Source: Acidobacteriota bacterium | GTDB lineage: Bacteria; Acidobacteriota; Blastocatellia; RBC074 | Direction of reading: 5' to 3' | Assembly (NCBI GenBank): GCA_018269055.1 | Contig: JAFDVI010000026.1 | Coordinates: 46,305-110,304, forward strand | Length of the DNA: 64,000 bases | Shown: piece by piece, positions 15,587 to 24,460 of the stretch | Layout of the letters: each line of letters opens with the position of its first letter | How positions within the stretch are numbered: position 1 is the first letter of the stretch | Position numbers and translations under genes: made by a program | Notes under the pieces: model-generated | Told to the model about the DNA's origin: nothing | What the model saw: only the letters and a program-made list of their open reading frames with translations | The model's database searches: none

Positions 15587-17977
15587 TTATTTGGCGATGA
15601 CTTCAAGTTTCACCTTTTGAAATTTCACCGAGCTTGGCCCAACCATAATGTCAAACGCGCCCGGTTCGACCACGCGCTGCATGTTCAAATCCAGGAATGA
15701 AAGTTTGTCGGGCGTGATCTCAAAGGTAACTACACTGCTCTCGCCCGGCGCGAGCGCGATGCGATAGAAATCTTTCAATTCCAAAACCGGTCGCGTCACC
15801 GAACTGACTACGTCGCGGATGTAAAGCTGAACGATTTCATCGCCTGCACGCGAACCTGTGTTCTTCACTGTCACGCTGACTTCGGCGCGACCTGCCGGGC
15901 CGATTTGCGCGGGTGAAATTTTCAATCCTGTATAGTCAAACGTCGTGTAGCTCAATCCAAAACCAAAGGGAAACAGCGGCTCTTTGCTGGTGTACAGATA
16001 TCCGCGCCGCGCAGTCGGTTTGTGGTTGTAATAAATCGGCAACTGCCCGACCGAACGCGGAATGCTGACGGCCAGTTTGCCCGCCGGGTTCACATCGCCG
16101 AACAACACATCGGCGACGGCTGTTCCGGTTTCCTGCCCCAGATAAAAACCATCGAGAATCGCCGGGACATTTTCGGCGATGTAATTGATCGAAAGCGGCG
16201 CGCTGTGAATCAACAACACAACGACGGGTTTTCCTGTTTCGACGACGGCTTTGACCAAATCGTTTTGACGACCGACCAAATCCAGCGTGTCGCGGTCGCC
16301 CAGATGATTGTCCGCCCAGGCTTCTTTGCTGGTGTCTTCGTTGCCGCCGACAACCAGCAGCGCAACATCCGAAGCTTTGGCCGTTTCGACGGCTTCGGCA
16401 ATCAGCTTGGCGTCTTCTGCCGGGTCGGCAAGGTTTGATTTGTCATCCCACCATTTGCCGCCTTCTTTTGTGATCTTGCAGCCTTCTGCGTAATTGATTT
16501 TGAGTTTGTCGCCGACTTTGTCGCGGATGCCTTGCAGCACACTGACGCCACGTTGCGGATCATCGCTATATCCGCCCAGATGAACTCCTGCCGCATTCGG
16601 GCCGATGACGGCGATTGATTGCAGTTTGTTGCGATCTATCGGCAACAGATTGCCCGCGTTTTTCAGAAGCACGATGGAACGGCGCGCAGCTTCGGCGGCG
16701 AGTTGCTGGTGCGCCGGAGTGTTCGTCTGTTTGACGGCGCGTTCGACATCCACATAGGGATTTTCAAACAAGCCAAGCTGAAATTTGGCGCGCAGCACAC
16801 GAGCGACCGCTTTGTCCACGTCTGCCAGCGAGACTTTCCCTTCGCTGAGGAGTTGCGGCAGCAGCGGGTAACAGGATGGATCAGGCAGTTCGATGTCAAC
16901 GCCAGCCTTGAGCGCTTGCTGTGCAGCATCTGCTCGGTCAGCGGCGACTTTGTGGCGCGAAACCAATTCTGAGATGCCGTTGTAATCCGCCGCGACCAAA
17001 CCACGAAAGCCCCATTCCTGTCGCAGCACTCTTTCCAACAGCCATGAATTTTTGTGCGAAGGCACGCCGTCAATTTCGTTGTAGGAAGGCATGACGCTCA
17101 TCACGCCCGCTTCTTTGACGGCGGCTTCAAATGGCAACAAAAAGTACTCGCGCAGGACGCGTTCGGAGAAATTGCCGGGCGCGGTGTTCGTTCCGCCTTC
17201 GGGCTGGCCGTGCGCAGCGAAATGCTTCGCCGTGGCGATGACGTGTTCGCCGTCAATCATCGGCGCATTCGGCCCTTGAATGGCTTTGATGGCGGCGACG
17301 CCCATGCGCGAAACCAGATACGGGTCCTCGCCATAGGTTTCCTCAGTACGTCCCCAGCGCGGATCGCGCGCCAGGTCAAGGTTTGGCCCCAGCACGTGAT
17401 GGCTGCCGCGCAAACGCGTTTCGAGCGCTGCGGCAGTGAAAATTCGAGTAATCAATTCCGGGTCCCAACTCGAAGCCAGGGAAATCGGCGTCGGGAAATT
17501 CGTCCCGCCGACGGCCATCAACCCATGCAGAATTTCATCGTGCAGCATCGCTGGAATGCCAAGGCGCGTATTTTCCTTCAACCACTTTTGCACGGCGTTC
17601 GCGTATTCAGCGCCGCGTCGCGCATCGGTGCGTTCGCGTTGGCGGGCGATTTCGCCGATGCCGTGTTTCATCACGACGGCGGCTTCTTCCGGCGAAAAAT
17701 CGCCGCGGTCTCCGAAATTCCCATTCGGCTTTTTCTGCTGCGGTTTGCGAACCCACAGCGTCGTCATCTGCGCGACTTTTTCTTCGATGGTCATGCGACT
17801 GAGCAAATCGGCCACACGGCGCTCAATGGGCAGATTCGGATTGCGATAATCGGCTTGCTGTGCGCGGCTGGAATTCAAGCCGAAGCCAACAACCAGCGCG
17901 AGAGCCAGCCCAAAGAGCGCCCATTTACCACGAGGCAAATTCGAGAGGAAGAGAGTTTTCATGGTTTTATTTTTCAT
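15587..17977 (-). CDS. Exported GH3 beta-glycosidase (beta-glucosidase/xylosidase)
   Basis: A 796-residue family 3 glycoside hydrolase with signal peptide (about residues 1-38, ending NSSRAQ). Domain order is: N-terminal TIM barrel with DLARDPRWGRTEETYGEDPYL and nucleophile Asp331 in GLVAADYNGISEL; C-terminal GH3 sandwich with IAVIGPNA and NEDTSKEAWADN; and a terminal fibronectin-III-like domain (VKNTGSRAGDEIVQLYI). It removes terminal beta-linked glucose or xylose from oligosaccharides. The start at 17977 overlaps the SGNH gene stop as ATGA, so translation is coupled; a second ATG lies 15 bases later. The operon points to xylo-oligosaccharides. Confidence 0.94.
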   Translation of the reverse strand: MKNKTMKTLFLSNLPRGKWALFGLALALVVGFGLNSSRAQQADYRNPNLPIERRVADLLSRMTIEEKVAQMTTLWVRKPQQKKPNGNFGDRGDFSPEEAAVVMKHGIGEIARQRERTDARRGAEYANAVQKWLKENTRLGIPAMLHDEILHGLMAVGGTNFPTPISLASSWDPELITRIFTAAALETRLRGSHHVLGPNLDLARDPRWGRTEETYGEDPYLVSRMGVAAIKAIQGPNAPMIDGEHVIATAKHFAAHGQPEGGTNTAPGNFSERVLREYFLLPFEAAVKEAGVMSVMPSYNEIDGVPSHKNSWLLERVLRQEWGFRGLVAADYNGISELVSRHKVAADRADAAQQALKAGVDIELPDPSCYPLLPQLLSEGKVSLADVDKAVARVLRAKFQLGLFENPYVDVERAVKQTNTPAHQQLAAEAARRSIVLLKNAGNLLPIDRNKLQSIAVIGPNAAGVHLGGYSDDPQRGVSVLQGIRDKVGDKLKINYAEGCKITKEGGKWWDDKSNLADPAEDAKLIAEAVETAKASDVALLVVGGNEDTSKEAWADNHLGDRDTLDLVGRQNDLVKAVVETGKPVVVLLIHSAPLSINYIAENVPAILDGFYLGQETGTAVADVLFGDVNPAGKLAVSIPRSVGQLPIYYNHKPTARRGYLYTSKEPLFPFGFGLSYTTFDYTGLKISPAQIGPAGRAEVSVTVKNTGSRAGDEIVQLYIRDVVSSVTRPVLELKDFYRIALAPGESSVVTFEITPDKLSFLDLNMQRVVEPGAFDIMVGPSSVKFQKVKLEVIAK

Positions 17978-18660
17978 CGGGTTTTCTTGTCTGGTTTGCC
18001 CAGCAGCGGGCGCATGATTTTCACGCGCAGCAAATAACCTTCGTGGTTGGGATGGATGCGATCCGCAACCCACAACTCTTCGCGCGGTTTGCCGTCGGGC
18101 GTCAGCATCGCGTCCCAAAGATCAATGAAGCGAAGATTCTTCTGCGTTGTGATGTAATCTTTGAGCAGCTTGTTGGTTTGCTTGCGCCGATCTACTTCAT
18201 CCCAACGACCCGGGCCAGGCGTGATGCTGGTAAATGCGATAGGGATTTTGGGCTGCGTTGCCCGAACTTTGGCCACAAAGGTTTTGAAATCCGCCAGCAC
18301 CTGTTCGGCGGTTTTGCCGTTGTGAACATCGTTGCCTCCCACATGCAACACGATCATGCGTGGCTTGTAGGGCAGTACAATGCGGTTATAGAAACGCAAA
18401 ATGTCTGAAAATTGAAACGAATCAATGCCCCGATTGATGACCGTGTAATCGGGCAAGTCTTCGGCCAACGTTTTCCAGCGAAAGAATTGCGAATCGCCCA
18501 CAAGTAGGATTGCGTTTTTCGGCGGTGGTGTAGCCTTGTCGGCAGTTTCGTAGGCTTGGACTTGTTTCTCAAAGCGATTTTCCGGCGTTTGTGCCTTGAA
18601 GCTGGTCACAAATAACAGCAGCGCGAACACCGCGAACTGAACGACTTTTGATGACATCAT
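17974..18660 (-). CDS. Exported SGNH/GDSL-family esterase
   Basis: A 228-residue SGNH hydrolase. It has a signal peptide (to FKAQ, about residue 23), block I VGDSQFF with Ser57, block II around INRGIDS, block III HVGGNDV, and block V ADRIHPNHEGY carrying the Asp-His pair. Such enzymes in hemicellulose operons are usually acetyl esterases acting on acetylated xylan or oligosaccharides. The start at 18660 overlaps the GH43 stop (ATGA), with AAGGAAAAGG just upstream; its own stop overlaps the GH3 start in the same way. The three genes are thus translationally coupled. Confidence 0.92.
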   Translation of the reverse strand: MMSSKVVQFAVFALLLFVTSFKAQTPENRFEKQVQAYETADKATPPPKNAILLVGDSQFFRWKTLAEDLPDYTVINRGIDSFQFSDILRFYNRIVLPYKPRMIVLHVGGNDVHNGKTAEQVLADFKTFVAKVRATQPKIPIAFTSITPGPGRWDEVDRRKQTNKLLKDYITTQKNLRFIDLWDAMLTPDGKPREELWVADRIHPNHEGYLLRVKIMRPLLGKPDKKTR

Positions 18661-20309
18661 TCCTTTTCCTTCCACGGCGTGGCTCGAAACGCCCGCACCT
18701 GATACTCAAAGTAATCGAAATCTGCCGGATGCGCTGTGCCCGCCAAATCCTGACACGCCATGCCGACAAACGCGCCGGTGAAATTCGGATTGGTGGGGGG
18801 CCCCGCTTCGTCGGACAAAATGCTGGCGTCGAACTGTTCCGGCAACCATTGCCAAGCTTCAGTGTTGACGCGGTATGCGAAGCGTAATCGTTCGTAATCC
18901 ACTTCGACGCGCAATTGCACAGGGACACCATCTGCAATCGGAATCGGCGCGGTGAACATATCCGGCAATTCAGGATGACAGGTCATCACGCGAATGTGTT
19001 TGCCGACGGCGTCATCCGTCGAAATGTACAGATAATGAAACTTGAAACCGTTGTAATAACAGATCAATCCGGCCTGTTGCTGGTAATGCAGCGGCTCGAA
19101 TTCGACTGCGGTCGTCGCGCTGTAACAGTGGGATTGCTGGCGTCGTGCAACCAATGCCTGCCGAAACATGCTGCCGGGCGTTTCCCGTCCGAACAGGCGC
19201 AAATACCCCGGTCGCGCCGTCAAACTGAACAACTCCTCCGGCCACGGCGAACGCAGCCATTGAAAATCTATCGGCAAAGTCGGGCTATCGAAATCTTCGC
19301 GCGTTGGGTAGGCTGGAAATGGGTGCAGCGGCAAATTCGGTGCGACGGTTTCGTGTTGTGGAACCGCATCGCGCTCATCGGTGTACAGCCAATCGTCTTC
19401 TCTCCAGATCATTCGTTGAGTCGCCGTTTCGCGTCCCAGCGTGCAACGTCCACGATTGCGTAGCGGACGACCGCAAAGATAGGCCATGTAGGTTTCGCCG
19501 GTTTGCGTTTCGACCAGATCGGCGTGCCCGGCGCGTTGCAGTTTGGCATCCGGCCGATTGCGCGAAGTCAGTACGTACGTATCCGGATGCAATTCATACG
19601 GCCCCAGCAAATTCCGCGAACGCGCCATCGTCACAGCGTGTCCCCACCCGGTGCCGCCTTCCGCCGTAATCAAGTAGTAATAGCCGTTGCGTTTGTACAA
19701 ATGCGGCGCTTCTGTAAAGCCGATCGCCGTGCCTTTGAAAATGTTGTGGCGTCCCCCTATCAGTTTTCCCTCGGCAGGTGAGTACTCCTGTAACACGATG
19801 CCGGCGAACCGGTTCTGCCCCGGGCGATGATCCCACAGCATATTGACCAGATATTTGCGCCCGTCGTCATCGTGAAACAGCGACGGATCAAAACCACTGC
19901 TGTTCAGAAAAATCGGGTCCGACCATTCGCCGTCAATCGCCGGGCTGGTCACCAGATAGTTATGCATGTCGCGCAAGCCTGCGCCGACGCTGCCCGGTTG
20001 CGACGTGCGCCCATATCGTTTGACATCCGTGTAAATCAGATAAAACAACCCGTTGTCGTAAGTCAGACACGGCGCCCAAACGCCACACGAATCCGGATCG
20101 CCGAGCATGTTCAATTGGCTTGAGCGTGTTAGAGGCCGCGTCAACAATCGCCAGTTCACCAGGTCTCGCGAATGATGAATCTGTACGCCGGGAAACCATT
20201 CAAATGTGGACGTGGCGATGTAAAAATCATCGCCCACGCGCACAATCGAAGGATCGGGATTGAAGCCACGCAGAATCGGGTTTTGGATTTTTGCAGTAAA
20301 CTCTGACAT
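18657..20309 (-). CDS. GH43 beta-xylosidase/alpha-arabinofuranosidase
   Basis: A 550-residue family 43 glycoside hydrolase. The five-bladed propeller domain carries the three acidic residues: Asp19 in GFNPDPSIV, Asp141 in SGFDPSLFHDDDG and Glu200 in GFTEAPHLYKRNGYY. The C-terminal 200 residues are the concanavalin-like domain typical of GH43 xylosidases (GLICYYNGFKFHYLYIS). No signal peptide is present, so it acts on imported oligosaccharides, unlike the exported GH3 and SGNH partners. It is the middle gene of the operon behind the MFS transporter. Xylosidase versus arabinofuranosidase activity cannot be separated by eye. Confidence 0.93.
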   Translation of the reverse strand: MSEFTAKIQNPILRGFNPDPSIVRVGDDFYIATSTFEWFPGVQIHHSRDLVNWRLLTRPLTRSSQLNMLGDPDSCGVWAPCLTYDNGLFYLIYTDVKRYGRTSQPGSVGAGLRDMHNYLVTSPAIDGEWSDPIFLNSSGFDPSLFHDDDGRKYLVNMLWDHRPGQNRFAGIVLQEYSPAEGKLIGGRHNIFKGTAIGFTEAPHLYKRNGYYYLITAEGGTGWGHAVTMARSRNLLGPYELHPDTYVLTSRNRPDAKLQRAGHADLVETQTGETYMAYLCGRPLRNRGRCTLGRETATQRMIWREDDWLYTDERDAVPQHETVAPNLPLHPFPAYPTREDFDSPTLPIDFQWLRSPWPEELFSLTARPGYLRLFGRETPGSMFRQALVARRQQSHCYSATTAVEFEPLHYQQQAGLICYYNGFKFHYLYISTDDAVGKHIRVMTCHPELPDMFTAPIPIADGVPVQLRVEVDYERLRFAYRVNTEAWQWLPEQFDASILSDEAGPPTNPNFTGAFVGMACQDLAGTAHPADFDYFEYQVRAFRATPWKEKE

Positions 20310-20340
20310 GAAAATCTCCCCGCCAAACCGCGCCTAAACC

Positions 20341-20463
20341 GTTTTCTCGATACGCTCCTTGACGACCGTCCACAGCCTCAAGCTGTTTTCTCGATACGTT
20401 CTTTGACCACCGTCCACAGCCTCAAGCTGTTTTCTCGATACGTTCTTTGACCACCGTCCACAG
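20341..20463. repeat. 44-bp tandem repeat at the MFS gene 3' end
   Basis: Units start at 20341, 20385 and 20429 (period 44); the third is partial (35 bases) and is the real 3' coding end of the MFS gene. Unit 1 differs from the others at a few positions (CGCTCC and GACGAC in place of CGTTCT and GACCAC), so the duplication is not brand-new. Each unit re-creates the codons for WTVVKERIEKT plus the stop. Because 44 is not a multiple of three the copies lie in shifted frames. The array sits between the transporter stop and GH43. Confidence 0.9.
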
Positions 20464-21678
20464 AATGACGGCGCCGACGATGTCAAGCAGCCCCAGGCAA
20501 ATGAAAAATGGGTTGTAGCCGATTTTGGCGACCAGAGCGCCAATCAACAGCGAAAAGATCAGCAACCCCAAATTGCCGAATGTACCTGCCATTCCGGCGA
20601 CGGTCGCGACTTCGTTTTTCCGAAACAGGTCGGATGACATGGTGATGACCGTCACCGAAAGCGTCTGGTGCGCGAAACCCGCCACACACAGCAAGGCAAG
20701 GGCGGCGTAAGGACTTTTGACAATCCCGACAAAGCCAACTCCAAGCATGATCGCCGCCCCCACGGTAAAGGCCGCACGACGAGCATTGATGACGGTAATA
20801 TTCCAACGTTTTTGCAGCCACAGGCTGAACCATCCGCCGAACAGGCAGCCGATGTCCGCCGCCAGAAACGGCAACCACGCAAACAACGCAATTTTCTTCA
20901 AATCCCAGCCGCGCGTTTGCATCAGGTACAGCGGCATCCAAAACGTCAGCGTCCCCCAGGTCGGATCGGCTAAAAACCGCGGCAAGGCAATGCCCCAGAA
21001 ATTTCTTTGTTGCAGCAGTGACCAGATCGAAGGTCGTGTGCCGTCGTGCCGTAAATGCTCTTCCTGTCCGGCGGCGATGTATTCGGCTTCTTCGGCGGAC
21101 AGCGATTTGTGTTTTTCGGGCGATTCGTAAAGCCACAACCACGCGGCAACCCAAACCAGGCCGAGCGCGCCGGTAATGACAAACGCTATTTGCCAGTTGT
21201 AAACCAGAATCGCCCATCCCACGAGTGGCGGCGCGAGCATCGAACCGAACGAAGCGCCAATGTTGTACACACCTCCGGCCAATCCACGCTCTCTGGCCGG
21301 GAACCATTCCGAAGTCGCTTTCATTCCCGCCGGGTTCGCGGAACCTTCGACCAATCCCAACAATCCGCGCAACCCCGCCAATATCTGCCAATTGTTTGCG
21401 AACCCGTGCGCCATGCTGATGAACGACCACGCAATGGCAAATAGCGCATATCCGGCTTTCAACCCAATGACATCCAACACATAACCGCACAACGGTTGCA
21501 GCATAATCGCGCCTTGAAACGCACCGACAATCCACGAGTAATGCTGTTCGTCAATGCCGAGTTGCGTTTTCAGCGTCCCGGCGGCAACTGAAAGTGTGTT
21601 GCGCGTGAGGTAGTTGATGATCGAGCCGAGCATGATCAACCCGATCATCCACCAACGGAGTCCTTTGATTTTGGGCAT
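20422..21678 (-). CDS. MFS transporter, hexuronate (ExuT)-like
   Basis: A 418-residue major facilitator with about 12 membrane segments, in the anion:cation symporter group that includes ExuT and GarP. The start MPKIKGLRWWMIGLIMLGSI, NYLTRNTLSVAAG, and the motif SANPAGMKATSEWFPARERGLAGGVYNIGASFGSMLAPPLV are typical. It probably imports uronic acids or uronate-bearing sugars. It is the first gene of the operon with GH43, SGNH and GH3, suggesting uptake of glucuronoxylan products. The stop codon lies inside the 44-bp tandem repeat, so the last residues (KERIEKTA) may be a recent addition. Confidence 0.9.
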   Translation of the reverse strand: MPKIKGLRWWMIGLIMLGSIINYLTRNTLSVAAGTLKTQLGIDEQHYSWIVGAFQGAIMLQPLCGYVLDVIGLKAGYALFAIAWSFISMAHGFANNWQILAGLRGLLGLVEGSANPAGMKATSEWFPARERGLAGGVYNIGASFGSMLAPPLVGWAILVYNWQIAFVITGALGLVWVAAWLWLYESPEKHKSLSAEEAEYIAAGQEEHLRHDGTRPSIWSLLQQRNFWGIALPRFLADPTWGTLTFWMPLYLMQTRGWDLKKIALFAWLPFLAADIGCLFGGWFSLWLQKRWNITVINARRAAFTVGAAIMLGVGFVGIVKSPYAALALLCVAGFAHQTLSVTVITMSSDLFRKNEVATVAGMAGTFGNLGLLIFSLLIGALVAKIGYNPFFICLGLLDIVGAVILWTVVKERIEKTA

Positions 21679-21795
21679 CAGGAAATCATTCCTTTATTTT
21701 GAATTTTGTAGTGCTGACGGAAGCGCAACGGTTTTGACAAAGCAGGCGGCAAAGAAAACTCTTCAATCAAGCGAATGATTCAACTCGCAACTGGA

Positions 21796-22731
21796 TTACT
21801 GCCGACCACGCTGGTTATCCAAATATGGTTGTTGCAGAAAGTCAGGCGGTTGCGGCGGAGTCAGCCGTGTTCCTTTGCTCACTGCCCAATGCGCCAGCCG
21901 ATCCGATGTCGGTTGATAGTTTTCCGGCCATTGATAAATCGGGTCTTGCAACGCCTGCTCGACGGAGATGAATTTGTACCCTTTGCGTTTGAGCATTGTC
22001 GCCAGCGCGTCCAGGTTTTCTGCCGTCAGCTCATTCGCGTGCAGCAACAAAATGTGTTTGATCGGGCGACCGAATAACTCCTGTGCGACCTGATCGCAGT
22101 AATCGAACTTCCGCTCAGCGAATTTCACGTACTCTTCCGATACGCGCCGGACGGCTTCCGCATCACTCTGCCCACGGGCTTTCTCGAACGCCGAGACAAT
22201 CATCCAATCCAGAATATCAATCGTTACCGGCGCAGTCTTGTAACCGCGTGCGGCGATAAACTCTTCAAAGGCCTTTTCGTCTTCAGCGGTTTTACCCATT
22301 TGCAGGAACGGGTGTCGAAAATAGCGCGGTTTGTTGGGTTTCATCAGCAAGCGCGTCACGGCTTCGCCACGCACAAAATCGTCTTCGTAATCCGCCAGCT
22401 TCGCATTTGCAAAGCCCAGGTGTGAAAAGGTGTGATTGCCGAGTTCGATGCCACCTTCGATCCATAATTTTAGGATCGCCAGTCGCGCATCGGTTTCGCC
22501 CGTGCGATAAAGCAGCGATTCATTAACGAAGCCAACCACGGGCATTTGATGCTTTTTGATCGCAGCCAGGAAGTTTTCCGTCATCCGGCGAATCCTAGCG
22601 GGGTCGAACTGCGCGCCGTTCAGCGGCAAATCATCAATCGTGATGGCGACTTCCCTGGTCTGCGCACAAACTCCTGCGCCGCAAAATATCAGCATCCAAA
22701 CCAGCAAAAACAGGCGCTTCAGGATTGGCAT
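21796..22731 (-). CDS. Exported polysaccharide deacetylase (NodB homology)
   Basis: A 311-residue protein with signal peptide (MPILKRLFLLVWMLIFCGAGVCAQ) and a NodB domain: AITIDDLPLNG carries the catalytic and metal Asp, and ELGNHTFSHLGF the His-x3-His zinc motif, followed by RYFRHPFLQMG and a C-terminal ILLLHANEL. Such enzymes remove acetyl groups from peptidoglycan, chitin-type sugars or xylan. The frame runs 243 bases further upstream into the neighbouring gene, but the ATG at 22731 begins the signal peptide and is preferred. It follows the PD40 propeller gene by 35 bases on the same strand. Confidence 0.9.
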   Translation of the reverse strand: MPILKRLFLLVWMLIFCGAGVCAQTREVAITIDDLPLNGAQFDPARIRRMTENFLAAIKKHQMPVVGFVNESLLYRTGETDARLAILKLWIEGGIELGNHTFSHLGFANAKLADYEDDFVRGEAVTRLLMKPNKPRYFRHPFLQMGKTAEDEKAFEEFIAARGYKTAPVTIDILDWMIVSAFEKARGQSDAEAVRRVSEEYVKFAERKFDYCDQVAQELFGRPIKHILLLHANELTAENLDALATMLKRKGYKFISVEQALQDPIYQWPENYQPTSDRLAHWAVSKGTRLTPPQPPDFLQQPYLDNQRGRQ

Positions 22732-22766
22732 GGTTTTTCCCCTTGGGTTTGGGTGAATGGTATCGG

Positions 22767-24272
22767 CTATCGCATGTCGGTATTGCTGACAAAGGCGATT
22801 TTTTTGCTGTCCGGCGACCACGAAGGAACGTTGATCGTGCCCTGTCCGCCGTACAGATAAGCAATCACTCTGGGTTTGCCGCCGCCAATCGGCATCAGGC
22901 GCAAATACACACGCTTGTAAAACGGATGGTCGCCCGGCGCGATGTCTTTCGGAAACGAGATGAATACAATCCACTTGCCGTCGGGCGAAATGTGCGGAAA
23001 CCAGTTGTTGAATTCGTCGTTGGTGATTTGAGTTTGTTCGCTGCCGTCGGGCTTCATCCGCCAGATTTGCATCAACCCGGTGCGAAACGAATTGAAGTAA
23101 ATGTATTTGCCGTCAGGCGTGAATTCCGGCCCGTCGTCCACGCCTTTCGTCGTTGTCAGTTGAATTTCTTCGCCGCCATTGGCTGGGATTTTGTAAACAT
23201 CGAATTCTTCATTGCGGCGACCTGCGAAGACCAGCCATTTTTTGTCCGGCGACCAGCCATGCAAATACGATGGGCCTTTGCGCGTCACTTTGATGGGCTT
23301 CCCGCCTTTCGCTGGCAACGTGTAAATCATCGAAACGTTGCCGTCCTCGGCGCTCGTGCTGCTGATGCCGAGCAGTTTGCCGTCGAACGAAAAGACGTGA
23401 TCGTTGTTGTTGCGCTTCACTTCGCCCGTATTAAACAGCGTGGGTGTGTTTGTGGCCAGATCGAAACGATACAGCAAATTGTTATGGTTGTAGAGCAGAT
23501 ATTTGCCGTCTTTTGTCCAGTTTGGCGCTTGCAGCGAATCTTTAACGCGATAGAGCACGCGGCGCATATTCGTCGCCAAATCCATCACTTCCAGATTGCT
23601 GCCGATGTATTCGCGGTAAGGAACAAAGTTTTCTCTGGCGGGAATCGTGATTTCGACATCACGAAAGACAGCCGTTTCGACAACGCTGTTGTTGTGGGAG
23701 CAGACGTACAACCCGACATAAACTTCATCGCCAAGCGAAACATCCGAAATTTCCCTGGTCACAAACGTTTCGCCGAACCGGGCGACGGACATAATGTATC
23801 TGTTGCCTGCGCGTTCCAGTTGAACAACGTCATAACCCTTTTCGGCAAAATCCACGCGCTCGGTGATTGCGCCTTTTGTGCGCCGGAATTGAAACGAAGT
23901 CAGGCCGTCTCCGTGCAAGCTGGCGTTGACGTGTGGCGCATCGGTGCCGAGCGTCGGACGCACGATCCAGCCGATTTTGCGGTGCGGATCAATGCCTTTG
24001 CCAAGGAACTCCGCGCGGGCGCGCAAAATGAAATTTCCCCTCAGTCGCTTCCAGGCATAATGAAATTCGTCTTTCGTCGCCCACATATTCGTGCCGGAAG
24101 CTTTGATTGTGTATGTTTGTTTTTCAGCGTCGTAAACGACGGAACCCGGGGTGGAAACGGCGCCAACGTCTTCGTGATGTTCAAACAGGCCGACGGATTT
24201 GTGTTGAGCTACGGCAAAAGTGCACAGCGCCGCTGCCAGCAGCAAAGCCCTTGCCAGAGGTTTTGAATGCAT
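22767..24272 (-). CDS. Exported TolB/PD40 beta-propeller protein with N-terminal jelly-roll domain
   Basis: A 501-residue protein with signal peptide (to FAVAQ, about residue 22). Residues about 30-215 form a concanavalin/DUF1349-like domain (WKRLRGNFILRARAEF, VGLYVCSHNN). The rest is a propeller of WD40-like PD40 blades with repeated SPDGKWIVF, FTPDGKYIYFNS and WSPDSKKIAFVS motifs. Similar proteins in Acidobacteria are annotated as TolB-like or biopolymer-transport proteins, often next to carbohydrate genes. It probably binds sugars or proteins in the periplasm; no catalytic motif is visible. The deacetylase gene follows after 35 bases. Confidence 0.85.
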   Translation of the reverse strand: MHSKPLARALLLAAALCTFAVAQHKSVGLFEHHEDVGAVSTPGSVVYDAEKQTYTIKASGTNMWATKDEFHYAWKRLRGNFILRARAEFLGKGIDPHRKIGWIVRPTLGTDAPHVNASLHGDGLTSFQFRRTKGAITERVDFAEKGYDVVQLERAGNRYIMSVARFGETFVTREISDVSLGDEVYVGLYVCSHNNSVVETAVFRDVEITIPARENFVPYREYIGSNLEVMDLATNMRRVLYRVKDSLQAPNWTKDGKYLLYNHNNLLYRFDLATNTPTLFNTGEVKRNNNDHVFSFDGKLLGISSTSAEDGNVSMIYTLPAKGGKPIKVTRKGPSYLHGWSPDKKWLVFAGRRNEEFDVYKIPANGGEEIQLTTTKGVDDGPEFTPDGKYIYFNSFRTGLMQIWRMKPDGSEQTQITNDEFNNWFPHISPDGKWIVFISFPKDIAPGDHPFYKRVYLRLMPIGGGKPRVIAYLYGGQGTINVPSWSPDSKKIAFVSNTDMR

Positions 24273-24460
24273 AGTGAACTCCCGTATTTTGCGTTTGCCC
24301 GTATTTTGTTTGGGTTTGTAAGCTCAGCAAATTCAAAATCGGCCATCGCCGCTTTGAGCTTTTCGGCGCAGTCTTACGCAAGTCACTTCAAAAATCCAGC
24401 AAAAGAGCGCTAGTTGGTCAAACAAATTCACCCACGGCGATTGGCCGGGAATTCAGGTTG

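Noticed and set aside
17054..18037. 327-codon plus-strand frame opposite GH3
   Set aside because: Antisense to the GH3 catalytic domain; no recognisable features.
20341..20463. CRISPR array
   Set aside because: The 44-bp units are directly adjacent with no spacers and derive from a coding end.
20334..20543. Short minus-strand frame through the 44-bp tandem repeat
   Set aside because: It arises only because the repeat shifts frame and lacks a stop; it reads the transporter end in a wrong frame.
22725..24266. 513-codon open frame opposite the PD40 propeller gene
   Set aside because: Complete antisense to a protein with a signal peptide and clear PD40 blades; no motif, composition typical of a shadow frame.
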